Shown: positions 8,706-17,655, counted from the stretch's first letter. The stretch: DNA of 64,000 bases from Chloroflexota bacterium (GCA_028873975.1 JAPPMO010000093.1:62001-126000); one strand, 5' to 3'. The notes: a model not told the origin generated them from the sequence alone. Numbers and translations: made by a program.

Positions 8706-9233
8706 ATGGCAGCCGCATTAAAGCGAATTGAACAGGGTATTCGCGCGCTTTTTGCCTTCGCTACCCCGATTGATCTGTATTTGGCAAAGCAATATCTTTC
8801 ATCAAAAGAACTTGACGCATTTCAAAAAATGTCGCGCGCCGACCAATTGCACAGTCTAAACGTTCTACGAACGCTACGGAGCCAGCGGGAACCCCTGCCG
8901 CGGTCCCTCGCCGTTGCCGCCTTGATGCACGATGTCGGCAAGTGCCGCTATCACTTGGCTCTCTGGCAAAAGACCATGGCTGTGCTGGTCAAGCGCGTGA
9001 TTCCGCCCTTGGCAGACCGGCTCGGTCGCGAGGAAAACCTGAGCATTTGGCGCGCGCCCTTTGTCGTGAGATCCCACCACGCAAAATGGAGCGCGGAAAT
9101 CTTGCGAGCCTGCTGCGCTGACGAAGCCGCCGTATGGCTTGTCGAGCGCCACCAAGCCGATATTTTAGCGCTTTGCGATCATCCGCAGGCAGCATTGCTG
9201 CAATGCCTTCAGCGCGCCGACGAAGCTTGCTGA
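8706..9233 (+). CDS. HD-domain phosphohydrolase-like protein
   Basis: A 175-residue protein with an HD metal-binding core, MHDVGK at residues 74-79 (H75, D76), and an upstream histidine at 49. HD proteins hydrolyse phosphoester bonds in nucleotides, often cyclic or hyperphosphorylated ones. No sensory or second catalytic domain is present. The 3-bp spacing from the M50 peptidase gene implies translational coupling and suggests a shared signalling role, which is inference. ATG at 8706 is the natural start. Confidence 0.78.
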   Translation: MAAALKRIEQGIRALFAFATPIDLYLAKQYLSSKELDAFQKMSRADQLHSLNVLRTLRSQREPLPRSLAVAALMHDVGKCRYHLALWQKTMAVLVKRVIPPLADRLGREENLSIWRAPFVVRSHHAKWSAEILRACCADEAAVWLVERHQADILALCDHPQAALLQCLQRADEAC

Positions 9234-9444
9234 GCGTCGCGCAGCCGCAAGAGGCGCCGACGCGCCATAGATACATGCCGCTAGTCTGCGCTATAGTTTA
9301 GATATGGCGCGAAGGATCGCGCAATATGCGATTGGGCGGTCTTGAGCCGAGCGTCGCAGTTGACATAAATGATTATCTTGTCATTTTGGAGAGCCGATAT
9401 TTGGAAGTCGCCGCGGGCAAGTCGACAGGCGCGAGGAGCATTGT

Positions 9445-10464
9445 ATGGCTGAGCTAACAATTGCCGTTCTGGGTTTGGATCGCTTGGGAGCGTCGGTGGC
9501 TTTGCGCTTGCAGACCTTTGTCAAAAAACGCGGCCAACATCGCTTTACGTTGATCGGCTATGACAGCCGAGACGACTACGAAAGTCCCGCGCGCAAACTC
9601 AAGGTCTTCGACAAGATCGAAAGAAAAGCCTACAGCGCGGTTGAAGGGGCCGACATCGTGTTTATGAATCTGCCCTATGAGGACTTGCGCGCGGGCTATG
9701 AACTGATCGCGCCCTCCTTGCGCGACGGCGTACTCCTCCTCGATACCGCGGTCATCAAGCAGCCGTCCTTAACCTGGGCGGAACAATACTTGAGCGACGA
9801 GCATCATCTGATTGGTTTCACGGCTGCTATCAACGCTGATTATCTGCTGGAGCACCAATTGAGTCCGGAGTACGCGAGCGACGATTATTTTCTGGACAGC
9901 CCGATATACTTGACGCCGTCGCTCGCCAGCATTAAGGAAGCGATTGACCTTGCCGTTAATTTTTCGGCGATTCTGGGCGGCAAGCCCCATTTTCTTGATC
10001 CGGCCGAGCACGACAGCTTGACAACCATCACGGAGGAGATCCCGCAACTTCTGAGTATCGTGGCCTACGCCAGCGCGATGAATCACAATGCCTGGCAAGA
10101 CGCCCAGCGCCTCACCAACCCGCCTTTCAACGTCCTGACGCGCTATCTTCTGACCCATCATCCGGACGCCTTGCGCGACGAGTGGTTGGCGAACAGAGAG
10201 CCACTGACGCGAGCAATTGATGAACTGCTCGCATCGTTGACGGATCTGCGAAATCGACTGGCGGCCAACGATGAAAGCGCGATTGAAGCATTCTTAATTG
10301 CCGCCTCGGACGACTATCAGCGCTGGATCAACAAGCGACATAAGGGCGATTGGGATGATCGACCCGACAACAATGCCCAGTTCGAGCATACGATCGCCGG
10401 TACGCTTTTTGGCGGCGCCATTACCAAACGCCTGTTCGGCGGCAGCAAAAACGACGACAAATGA
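9445..10464 (+). CDS. TyrA/prephenate-dehydrogenase-like NAD(P)-binding protein
   Basis: N-terminal Rossmann fold with GLDRLG at residues 9-14, a divergent form of GLGLIG, followed by an acidic D35-containing strand end (GYDSRDD). The helical C-terminal half has an HDSLTTITEEIPQLLS segment that aligns by eye with the HD-x-SHLPH region of prephenate dehydrogenases. The key SHLPH histidine and serine are not preserved, so arogenate/prephenate oxidation is doubtful; 6-phosphogluconate-dehydrogenase-like proteins are an alternative. It is 339 residues, stands alone, and no aromatic biosynthesis gene is nearby. Confidence 0.6.
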   Translation: MAELTIAVLGLDRLGASVALRLQTFVKKRGQHRFTLIGYDSRDDYESPARKLKVFDKIERKAYSAVEGADIVFMNLPYEDLRAGYELIAPSLRDGVLLLDTAVIKQPSLTWAEQYLSDEHHLIGFTAAINADYLLEHQLSPEYASDDYFLDSPIYLTPSLASIKEAIDLAVNFSAILGGKPHFLDPAEHDSLTTITEEIPQLLSIVAYASAMNHNAWQDAQRLTNPPFNVLTRYLLTHHPDALRDEWLANREPLTRAIDELLASLTDLRNRLAANDESAIEAFLIAASDDYQRWINKRHKGDWDDRPDNNAQFEHTIAGTLFGGAITKRLFGGSKNDDK

Positions 10465-10560
10465 TTGTGAGAGGCCGCACATTGGCGGCGCGCCTGGAAA
10501 GTCATCCGATCCCGATTGCATAACGAGCGACGCCGGCATAAGCAATTGGCAAACAATTAT

Positions 10561-10589
10561 TTGACCGGAGACGATAAATCGGATAAAGT
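10561..10589 (+). promoter_or_regulatory. Promoter of the PDZ protein gene
   Basis: TTGACC at 10561-10566 and TAAAGT at 10584-10589 with 17-bp spacing. The roughly 70-nt leader holds two small hairpins, TCCTG/CAGGA near 10601-10615 and CTTTAC/GTAAAG near 10635-10651. Confidence 0.5.
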
Positions 10590-10664
10590 AAGCAAGATAG
10601 TCCTGCGCTCAGGACATTTGCATATCGAAGTGAGACTTTACCGACAGTAAAGGGGCTCCCGAAA

Positions 10665-11972
10665 ATGAAAACCTATTTGCAAAACTTGATCCGTCTCCTG
10701 GTCCTAATGGCATTGCTGACGACTTCGGTGATCGCATTTGCTCAGGAGGAAATGGAGACTGCGGCTGAAACGCAAGCCATACCCTTTATCGGCGTTCGTT
10801 ATTGGGGACTTGACGAGGGCATTCTGGTCACCGGCGTCATACCCAATACCCCTGCCGCCAATGCTGATCTCGAAGCCGGAGACCTCGTCACCGCCTTTGA
10901 TGAAACCTTCATTGACTTTGCCTCCATCCGGGAGGTTCTATTAACCTACAACGCGGGTGATACCATCTCCTTGAGCGTCGAACGCGGCGGCGCAGCCTTC
11001 GCAACAGACGTGACTTTGGTGGCGCTTCCAGAGGATCTGTTCAGCAACCCGGACTATGCCATGCCCTTGGATCTGGCTTCGGTCGGCTTGTATGTCCAGC
11101 AATGCGACGACAAGGTATACGTGGTTGCCGCGCTGGCGGGATCGAAAGTTGCGGAAGCGGGATTCCACGTCTATGATCGCTTGATCAGCGTTGACGGCGA
11201 TGCGATTGACAGCATCGGCGCCGCGGATGTGGCTGTATCCGACCTGATCGAGGGTGATGAACTGGCAATCACGGTTTTGCGCGGCGACCGCGAACTGACC
11301 ATGAAGATGATCGTCGAAGATCATCGCAGGCGCCGGAATCCGCGCCATCGGCCCCGTCTGGAAGTCAACAACGTCTATCAGACGGACAGCATTGCGCTGG
11401 GCTATGGCGAAAACGCCATTGAGGTCCAGGAGATTAGTCCGGCGCACGAATTGTATACCGCCGGCTTGAGGCAATATGACCTGATCACAGCCGCCAACGG
11501 CGCCGCTATCGAAGACGCGAAGGACTTGTTCAGTGGCGAGGCCATCAATCTGACGGTAGCGCGCGCGAGTGGCGACCTGCGCTTTGATGCACCTTCGAGC
11601 GCCGCGCCACTGTTGATGTTCGGCATTGACGCGCCCGAGCAACAAGACCGCTCCGTTTGGCTGGGACTGCACGAAAAACAAGTGACGCTGGGCGTGCGTT
11701 ACATCCAGTTGGAAGCCGACAGCCCCTACTTCGAGGGCAGTTCTGTCAGGCATGGCGCTTATGTCGCCGAGGTGATTGAAGGATTGCCCGCCGCCGGCGC
11801 GGGCCTTCAAGTCGGGGACATTATCGTGGCGGTCGAAGGCGAGCCAGCGACGCTGGAGATTGATCTGCGCAATCGCATCTATTTCCACCAGCCGGGCGAT
11901 GAGGTGACACTCGATGTCCTGCGCAATGGCGAGTTGATGCAGGTTGAAGTCACGCTGCGCGTATCGAGCTAA
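10665..11972 (+). CDS. Secreted multi-PDZ protein without a protease domain
   Basis: A signal peptide (hydrophobic residues 9-24, cleavage near IAFAQ) precedes 410 extracytoplasmic residues. PDZ-like units can be read near 40-115, 130-215, 240-300 and 330-430. Each has the glycine-rich ligand loop and the A-x-L-x-x-GD-x-I pattern, for example AGLQVGDIIVAVEGEPA in the last unit. No serine- or metalloprotease domain is fused, unlike DegP/HtrA or RseP. A basic patch RRRRNPRHRPR separates units two and three. It may be a scaffold or protease adaptor at the cell surface; the partner is unknown. A strong terminator follows. Confidence 0.72.
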   Translation: MKTYLQNLIRLLVLMALLTTSVIAFAQEEMETAAETQAIPFIGVRYWGLDEGILVTGVIPNTPAANADLEAGDLVTAFDETFIDFASIREVLLTYNAGDTISLSVERGGAAFATDVTLVALPEDLFSNPDYAMPLDLASVGLYVQQCDDKVYVVAALAGSKVAEAGFHVYDRLISVDGDAIDSIGAADVAVSDLIEGDELAITVLRGDRELTMKMIVEDHRRRRNPRHRPRLEVNNVYQTDSIALGYGENAIEVQEISPAHELYTAGLRQYDLITAANGAAIEDAKDLFSGEAINLTVARASGDLRFDAPSSAAPLLMFGIDAPEQQDRSVWLGLHEKQVTLGVRYIQLEADSPYFEGSSVRHGAYVAEVIEGLPAAGAGLQVGDIIVAVEGEPATLEIDLRNRIYFHQPGDEVTLDVLRNGELMQVEVTLRVSS

Positions 11973-11997
11973 GCGCGCCTGGAATTCGAGAAACGCG

Positions 11998-12027
11998 AAA
12001 GCCCCCGTCACTTGACGGGGGCTTTTT
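11998..12027. terminator. Bidirectional rho-independent terminator
   Basis: A near-perfect hairpin with AAAGCCCCCGTCA on the left and TGACGGGGGCTTT on the right, a very short loop, followed by TTTT. The AAA on the left makes it usable on the minus strand too, so it probably ends both the PDZ gene and the leftward recX-rny transcript. Confidence 0.9.
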
Positions 12028-12098
12028 GATTGGATTGAGATCCCTGTCAACCGCTCAAGCGTAGCAAGTTGAAGAGACGTCTTAAGCTATGATCGCGC

Positions 12099-13655
12099 TT
12101 ACTTCGCATACTCAACGCGCCGCGTCTCGCGGATGACGTGCACTTTGATCTGTCCCGGATACTGCATATCGTTCTCGATGCGCTTGGCGATATCCCGCGC
12201 CAATTGAATGGCGAGGTAGTCGTCCACGACTTCCGGCCGCACGATAATGCGCACTTCACGCCCGGCTTGCAGGGCATAACTCTGCTCCACCCCGTCAAAG
12301 GTATTGGCGATCTCTTCCAACTGCTTCACGCGGCGGATGTAGGAATCGAGGCTTTCGCGCCGGGCGCCGGGTCTGGCGCCGGAAATGGCGTCAGCCGCTT
12401 CCACGATAAAGGCTTCGACGCATTCTTTCTCGACCTCATGATGGTGCGCGGCAATACAGTTGACGACACGATCATTGCCGCCATAGCGCTTGACAAACTC
12501 GGCGCCGATCAAGGCGTGTGTGCCTTCGACATTGTGATCAATCGCCTTGCCAATATCGTGCATTAAGCCGCCCATCTTTGCGATATTGGCATCGGCGCCC
12601 AATTCCAAAGCAATCATGCCGGAGATATGGGCGGTCTCGATGGCGTGCGCGTGCTGGTTTTGACCGTAACTGCTGCGGAACTTCAACTGTCCCAGCAGTT
12701 TCAGCACTTCTACATGCAAGCCATGGACACCCGTCTCGTATGCCGCGCGTTCGCCCTCTTCGCGCACAATTCGCTCGACTTCGGCTCGCGTATCTTCGAC
12801 CAGTTTTTCAATCCGCGCCGGATGAATGCGCCCGTCCGTGACCAGCTTGGCCATCGTCCGTTTGGCAACCTCGCGGCGGACCGGATCAAAACTGCTGATC
12901 GTGACCGCTTCGGGCGAGTCGTCCACGACAACATCGACGCCGGTTGCCAGCTCGAAAGAGCGGATATTGCGCCCGTTGCGCCCGATGATGCGTCCTTTCA
13001 TATCGTCGCTTGGCAGCGGCACCACGCTTACAGACACTTCGCTCACTTGCTCGGAGGCCAGACGCTGAATCGCCATTGCAATCAGGCTACGCGCGCGATG
13101 ATCGGCTGTCTCGCGCGCTTCGGCTTCCACCTGGCGAATGATACGAGCCATGTCGTTGCGCGCATCAAGTTCTATGGAATCCAGCAGCGCCTGCCGCGCC
13201 TCCTCGACGGTCATCTGCGCGATGTCTTGAAGCTTGTCTACGATGTTCGATTCCGATTTTTTGATTTCATTCTCTTTTTTGTCGAGCCGGCTCTGGCGCT
13301 TGTTCAATTGCTGGTCGCGCTGTTCCAGGCGTTCCATGCGCTGGTCGAGTTCGTTGCGCCGGCGCTGAACACGCTCGTCTTCTTCATCCAGATCGCGGCG
13401 ACGGCGCCGCAACATGCCTTCCGCATCATTGATCCGCTGCTGCGCCGCCTGCTCAGCTTCGGCAATGATTTGCGTCTTCTCCGCTTCAGCGTTATTCAGC
13501 AGTTCTTTCGCATCATTCGAGGCTTGCAGAAGCGCGCTTTGCCCTTCGTCCTGTTGCTTCTTCAGCAGCGTCGCTCTGCCTCGCCATACGCCCATGCCGT
13601 ATCCCGCGCCGATACCGATGATTGCCGTAGTAATTGCCAAGATAATCGTTTCCAT
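12099..13655 (-). CDS. rny: Ribonuclease Y
   Basis: Membrane-anchored endoribonuclease that starts bulk mRNA decay. Order of parts: N-terminal transmembrane helix (residues 4-24), a long coiled coil (about 30-200) rich in Glu, Arg and Gln, a KH RNA-binding domain (GRIIGRNGRNIRSFE near 215), and an HD domain with MHDIGK near residue 366. At 518 residues it is full length. It lies 75 bp downstream of recX on the same strand and ends at a strong shared terminator. ATG at 13655. Confidence 0.97.
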   Translation of the reverse strand: METIILAITTAIIGIGAGYGMGVWRGRATLLKKQQDEGQSALLQASNDAKELLNNAEAEKTQIIAEAEQAAQQRINDAEGMLRRRRRDLDEEDERVQRRRNELDQRMERLEQRDQQLNKRQSRLDKKENEIKKSESNIVDKLQDIAQMTVEEARQALLDSIELDARNDMARIIRQVEAEARETADHRARSLIAMAIQRLASEQVSEVSVSVVPLPSDDMKGRIIGRNGRNIRSFELATGVDVVVDDSPEAVTISSFDPVRREVAKRTMAKLVTDGRIHPARIEKLVEDTRAEVERIVREEGERAAYETGVHGLHVEVLKLLGQLKFRSSYGQNQHAHAIETAHISGMIALELGADANIAKMGGLMHDIGKAIDHNVEGTHALIGAEFVKRYGGNDRVVNCIAAHHHEVEKECVEAFIVEAADAISGARPGARRESLDSYIRRVKQLEEIANTFDGVEQSYALQAGREVRIIVRPEVVDDYLAIQLARDIAKRIENDMQYPGQIKVHVIRETRRVEYAK

Positions 13656-13730
13656 AGTCGCTTGACGGTATCCATCGGATACATTCGTCTCTGCTCCTTT
13701 CTTAAACAGCCCGGATTGTGTCCACCTGGG

Positions 13731-14387
13731 TTATTCCTCTAGCCCATCGGCAAAGAAGCGGGGTTCGGATTGGGCGAGCTCGGCTTCCAATCGATCAATG
13801 ACACTATGAATCGTATCGCGCGCGAATCCCCGACGATAAAGCCAGGAACCCAGCTTCCGCCGGAAGTCGATGCGCGACTTGCCCCTATAGCGCCAGATCT
13901 GCTTTTCGGCAGCTCGTTCCGCAGATGCTTCAGCGTCAATCGCAGGCAGCAAAGACTCGATAATGTCAGGGCTTATGCCCTTCTGACTCAGTTCATACTG
14001 AAGCGCTCGCGGCGCCATCGGTTTGAATCGTTCCCGATTCTCGATCCAGAACCGGGCAAAGGAGACATCATCGACGGTGCCTTGCTGCCGCAGCCGATCC
14101 ACTACAATCGCTACCACGGTATCCGAAATACCTGATTTGACAAGATGTCGGCGGACTTCTTCGGCACTGCGGGGTCTGAATGACAAGTAATTAACCGCCC
14201 GGTCGTAAGCAGCCTGTTCCTTGTTCTTGCTGTCCAAAGCCCTGATCTCTAGCTCTGACAACTCTTGCCCGGTACATAATCCAGCCGCGCAGGTCAGCGG
14301 CAGATCAAAGGCAAACTCGTCATCCAGATAAAGACTGACCCGGTCTTCGCCCCCAGTTTGAACTCGCAGTGCTGTGATGATCGGCAT
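13731..14387 (-). CDS. recX: Regulatory protein RecX
   Basis: Modulator of RecA filaments. The protein has the three-helix repeats of the family, with the typical AVNYLSFRPRSAEEVRRHL and IDRLRQQG-type segments and an ARFWIENR motif in the middle repeat. The 218 residues include a 60-residue N-terminal extension before the first repeat, often seen outside Proteobacteria. GGAGG lies 6 nt before the ATG at 14387. recA is not in the window. recX precedes rny on the same strand. Confidence 0.9.
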   Translation of the reverse strand: MPIITALRVQTGGEDRVSLYLDDEFAFDLPLTCAAGLCTGQELSELEIRALDSKNKEQAAYDRAVNYLSFRPRSAEEVRRHLVKSGISDTVVAIVVDRLRQQGTVDDVSFARFWIENRERFKPMAPRALQYELSQKGISPDIIESLLPAIDAEASAERAAEKQIWRYRGKSRIDFRRKLGSWLYRRGFARDTIHSVIDRLEAELAQSEPRFFADGLEE

Positions 14388-14649
14388 AATGCCTCCAATA
14401 CAGACACCCGTAGTTCGTCCAATTCAACGGCTATATCTGAGGCAAATGACAAACAGGTTTGAGGAGTTCCGACGTTTGGAAGTGATTCAGTTGTCGTGGT
14501 ATATAGCGGCCTCGGCCAAATCGTTATATGGCGCCGCTACTACAAGTTCCCCAGAACAATCTACTCTCTTCTTGAGAGACAGTTTCATTCACATTTCATT
14601 CGACCTGCAGCCGAAGATCCACTTGCAATTTGCTAGATATAGTCCGCAA

Positions 14650-14688
14650 CTGCTAGCCAGGCAAACCTCCGTAGCGCCTGGCTAGCAG
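14650..14688. repeat. 13-bp perfect inverted repeat
   Basis: CTGCTAGCCAGGC at 14650-14662 and its exact complement at 14676-14688 enclose a 13-nt loop. No T tract follows on either strand, so a regulator site or structured RNA is as likely as a terminator. Confidence 0.6.
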
Positions 14689-14927
14689 CGATACCGCTTG
14701 TTCATCTCGCCGTTCCGCCACTGCTTTCCGCCAATACTTCAGGCAGCGTCAGGTGGTCTTGTATTGCTTAACTCTCGATGGATCCGCTGATCGAATGGTT
14801 CCATCACAAATCCATTATACATTAAAACAGCAGTCTACAAGACTCGCCTTGTCCTGGCAGCGAGAGCCTTCGACCAGAGAATTGCCTGTAAATCCAGCGG
14901 TTGGCGCGTATTCACAGGCTCGCGAAA

Positions 14928-14956
14928 TTGAAGTTTCCGATTTAGATTCGTACAAT
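14928..14956 (+). promoter_or_regulatory. Promoter of the epimerase-like gene
   Basis: TTGAAG at 14928-14933 and TACAAT at 14951-14956, 17 bp apart. It would give a leader of about 96 nt before the ATG at 15059. Confidence 0.5.
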
Positions 14957-15058
14957 ATGACTAAACCAAGAAATTGGGAACAAACATCGGATGCGAATCT
15001 ATCGGCAGCGTTTGGTTCTTTGCCACACTGTTTATCGAATGGAGAACGATCTGTAGAC

Positions 15059-15853
15059 ATGGCACGGTACGATCGCGGGATTTTGGTCACTGGCGGCGGC
15101 ACTTTTTTGGGAGACAATATCGCCGCGGCTTTGCTGGCGGAAGGAGCCGAGGTCAGCATGTTGGTCAGATCGGGCGCGGAAGATCAACTGGGGCCTCTTG
15201 CTCATCATACCCGTTGGTCAACAGCTGACGTGTGGAATCCGGGCAGTTTACGCGGAAAGGCGCGCTTTCACTCCGCGGTCATTCACACCGTAGGCAGCCT
15301 GCATGCGGATCCCGCGCAGGGTTTGTCTTATGAACGGCTGAATTTCGTATCGGCGCGAAACGTGGGCAATATGTGCGTCAGCGACGGCGTCGGGCATATG
15401 ATCCTGCTGAGCGCTGTTAGCGCGCCCTGGACAAAACGCGGCTATATTCGATCAAAGCGCGAAGCGGAACGATACCTGCGGCGCCTCGGCTTGAAATACA
15501 GCGTCATTCGCGCGCCCCTGCTGTATATGCGCGGTCAACCGCGCCATATCTTGTATCGCGCGAGCAGCCTGTTGGCTGCGATTCCTCCACTGTCTTTGCT
15601 GCCTTTCGGCCGAATTGCTCCGATGCCGATCGACATCTTCGCCCGAGCCGTCGCGCGCATAGCCATCTCCCCCGACAACAGGAAATCAGTCTATTTTCCG
15701 CGTGACATGCGCCGCCTTAACAGTCGCGAAGAGCTCCGCCAGGCGCCAGACGCAGCCCTCTCCTTCTTGCCCATGCGGACGCGCAACTCAAGCGCGCCCG
15801 GAATCGCGTCGGAAGACTTGCCATTTGCCTGGATCCCTGGCGACGAAGCCTAG
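15059..15853 (+). CDS. NAD(P)-dependent epimerase/dehydratase-like protein (atypical SDR)
   Basis: Short-chain dehydrogenase/NmrA-type Rossmann protein. The nucleotide-binding TGGGTFLG follows the first strand (residues about 10-17). A segment reading SAVSAPWTKRGYIRSKREAERYLR carries the Y-x3-K pair (YIRSK), as in complex I NDUFA9-like and sugar epimerase relatives. The ATG at 15059 is chosen because homology starts there; an in-frame extension upstream crosses the promoter. 264 residues, membrane-proximal role possible. Substrate unknown. tRNA-Cys follows within 52 bp. Confidence 0.72.
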   Translation: MARYDRGILVTGGGTFLGDNIAAALLAEGAEVSMLVRSGAEDQLGPLAHHTRWSTADVWNPGSLRGKARFHSAVIHTVGSLHADPAQGLSYERLNFVSARNVGNMCVSDGVGHMILLSAVSAPWTKRGYIRSKREAERYLRRLGLKYSVIRAPLLYMRGQPRHILYRASSLLAAIPPLSLLPFGRIAPMPIDIFARAVARIAISPDNRKSVYFPRDMRRLNSREELRQAPDAALSFLPMRTRNSSAPGIASEDLPFAWIPGDEA

Positions 15854-15863
15854 CAAGTCATTC

Positions 15864-15891
15864 TTGAAAACGGTGGGAGTCCGGGTATAAT
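15864..15891 (+). promoter_or_regulatory. Promoter of tRNA-Cys
   Basis: TTGAAA at 15864-15869 and a perfect TATAAT at 15886-15891 with 16-bp spacing, placing initiation about 6 nt before the mature tRNA. Confidence 0.75.
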
Positions 15892-15904
15892 CTTGGTCTT
15901 GCCA

Positions 15905-15976
15905 GGCGACGTAGCCAAGTGGTAAGGCAGAGGTTTGCAAAACCTTCATTCGTGGGTTCGAATCCCACCGTCGCCT
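15905..15976 (+). tRNA. tRNA-Cys (anticodon GCA)
   Basis: A 72-nt cloverleaf. The acceptor stem GGCGACG pairs with CGTCGCC, and the discriminator is U (T15976), the cysteine identity base. The anticodon loop TTGCAAA gives GCA. The T arm is GTGGG-TTCGAAT-CCCAC. CCA is not encoded. Confidence 0.95.
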
Positions 15977-16054
15977 TTCGAAGATCCCCGTTGTCAGCTT
16001 TGCTGCCAGAATGCGGCAGGTTGGCCAAGCTCGAGCGAGCCTTCGATATGAAGG

Positions 16055-16846
16055 TCAGCTTTCGATTTCCCAGTACCGCTCCACCAGTTGACCCGTTTGC
16101 GGATCTAAGGACGAGCGCCGCAAGTCAAGCGCCATTGCCTCCACACCCTCCCAAAATGTACTGATCTGCGAGTCATAGCAGGCGATGGCATTGATTTTGG
16201 CGGCAAGATCGGCTTCGTCGAGTTTGATCTGCTTTTCCCGCAGCGGCAGGTCCATTTTGGACAGCGCCAGAGTGACCGCGCGTTCTGTATTGAAATAGGG
16301 GTATTCGGCATAGAAGCGCAGCGACCAAGTTTCAGGTTTGTCCCTTAGCAATCCAATTCCCCAGTCTCGCACGATCTGATGATCGACGTGGCAGCCTACA
16401 GCGAGGGGCAAATAAAGGACGAGTTGCCTTCCCGGATCGGGTAACGGGACCGCTTCCAGAACCTTCAGCGCGTAATCCGCCGCGTGCACAGCGCCGAAGA
16501 GCGACTCTTCCGACGGATACAGAAGAACGCCGTCCACCTGCCGATAAACGCAATCCGTCAAATCAACGTGAACATGTGCGGCGTTCAAGCGCGACAAGGC
16601 GCGTTTATCTTCCTCTTGTCGCGCGCGCAAAGGATCTTCGCCGGCCATCCAGCGCGTATGCAAGTCGTCAAGGATTGGCGATCTGGGAAGCGTCCCGGCA
16701 TGCAGCCCTCCCATCATCGTCAGGACAGTTACCGGCGCGCCCGCCCTGGTTAGTTGATGGATCCGGCCGCCGCAACTGAATACGCCATCGTCGAAATGCG
16801 GCGAGACAAAGAGCTGCGCCTGGTCGCCTGCCTTCGTTTCCGCCAA
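16055..16846 (-). CDS. PIG-L family deacetylase
   Basis: Zinc-dependent N-deacetylase of the LmbE/PIG-L family. The metal motif PHFDD is at residues 16-20 (the family norm is PHPDD or PHxDD), with a later HVDH motif (CHVDHQIVRDW) giving the third ligand. Members act on N-acetylglucosamine conjugates such as mycothiol or bacillithiol precursors and glycolipids; the substrate is unknown. 263 residues. It lies 23 bp downstream of the endonuclease III gene on the same strand and probably shares its transcript. Confidence 0.82.
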   Translation of the reverse strand: MAETKAGDQAQLFVSPHFDDGVFSCGGRIHQLTRAGAPVTVLTMMGGLHAGTLPRSPILDDLHTRWMAGEDPLRARQEEDKRALSRLNAAHVHVDLTDCVYRQVDGVLLYPSEESLFGAVHAADYALKVLEAVPLPDPGRQLVLYLPLAVGCHVDHQIVRDWGIGLLRDKPETWSLRFYAEYPYFNTERAVTLALSKMDLPLREKQIKLDEADLAAKINAIACYDSQISTFWEGVEAMALDLRRSSLDPQTGQLVERYWEIES

Positions 16847-16869
16847 CGTTGCGTCCCTACCGATTCAAT

Positions 16870-17592
16870 TCAACTTGATGGCTGCGGCGGCGCATCGCCA
16901 ACGAAGTAATCACAGTGCCTGGTGATGGAACAGCGCTCGCAAGCGGGTTTGCGGGCATGGCAGGTATCGCGGCCATGCTGAATCAACTGGATATGGAACT
17001 GGTAATAATCGTCGGCGGGGACGATTGCTTCCATCACAGGATGCGCATCGTTCGCTGAAAGCTTTTCCGGGATGAAACCGATTCGTTTGCTGACGCGGTA
17101 GATATGCGTATCCACTGGAAAGGCGGGCCGCCCATAGGCGAAGCACAAGACAATTGCTGCCGTCTTTGGACCGATGCCCTTAAGCGAAACCAACCAATCC
17201 TTAGCTTCTTCAATCGATAACTCATCCAAGAAGTCGATGCTGTATTCGCCGGCTTTATCGTGGATCGTCGCCAAGACGTCCTGGATTCGCGGCGCTTTTT
17301 GATTCGCCAAACCCGCGGGCCGGATAACGTCTGTCAACTCGCCGATCTCCGCAAAGCGCACCGCATGCCAGGACTCGTAACTGGATTTCAATCGCTCAAA
17401 GGCGCGATCGCGATTGATATCGTTGGTGCTCTGGCTGAGGATGCAACTGACAAGTTCATCCATGCCGTCCTGATTGCGCGACCAGTCGAGTTCTCCATAG
17501 ACCTCGGTCAGCGCCGCCGCAATCGACCCATACTTGGATTTGCGTCGATCAAAATTGTCAACTTTTTCCAGTGGGCTGCGTTTTTTTGCCAT
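16870..17592 (-). CDS. nth: Endonuclease III-like DNA glycosylase/AP lyase
   Basis: Base-excision repair enzyme of the HhH-GPD superfamily. The helix-hairpin-helix LKGIGPKTA is at residues 137-145 with the catalytic lysine K143, and the catalytic aspartate D161 is in VDTH. The [4Fe-4S] cluster ligands C211, C218, C221 and C227 keep the x6-x2-x5 spacing. 240 residues, so bifunctional Nth-type chemistry on oxidised pyrimidines is expected; UV-endonuclease-like relatives are possible. The ATG at 17592 has no Shine-Dalgarno and lies only 6 nt after a TACAAT box, so the message may be leaderless. Confidence 0.88.
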   Translation of the reverse strand: MAKKRSPLEKVDNFDRRKSKYGSIAAALTEVYGELDWSRNQDGMDELVSCILSQSTNDINRDRAFERLKSSYESWHAVRFAEIGELTDVIRPAGLANQKAPRIQDVLATIHDKAGEYSIDFLDELSIEEAKDWLVSLKGIGPKTAAIVLCFAYGRPAFPVDTHIYRVSKRIGFIPEKLSANDAHPVMEAIVPADDYYQFHIQLIQHGRDTCHARKPACERCSITRHCDYFVGDAPPQPSS

Positions 17593-17598
17593 TGGACA

Positions 17599-17626
17599 AT
17601 TGTACTAAACTGCTGCCGCACTGCAA
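17599..17626 (-). promoter_or_regulatory. Possible leaderless promoter of the endonuclease III gene
   Basis: On the minus strand, TTGCAG (17626-17621) and TACAAT (17604-17599) are 16 bp apart. The -10 ends 6 nt before the ATG, so initiation would fall on or next to the A of the start codon. Confidence 0.4.
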
Positions 17627-17655
17627 GCGGCGGAGGTCGATCGCAGGCGGAGAAT

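Larger units (their letters stand above)
14388..15058. other. 671-bp gene-free interval with a perfect inverted repeat and a promoter
   Basis: No convincing gene on either strand; open frames here lack ribosome sites and the codon bias of neighbours, and the stretch is more AT-rich. It contains the recX Shine-Dalgarno at its left end, a 13-bp perfect inverted repeat at 14650-14688 and the promoter at 14928-14956 that serves the epimerase-like gene. Confidence 0.65.

Noticed and set aside
9360..9383. TTGACA with an inverted TGTCA as a promoter for the TyrA-like gene
   Set aside because: No -10 at a usable distance; the dyad alone is weak evidence.
12627..13742. Long plus-strand frame opposite rny
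   Set aside because: Antisense shadow of the RNase Y coding region; composition reflects the codon bias of the real gene.
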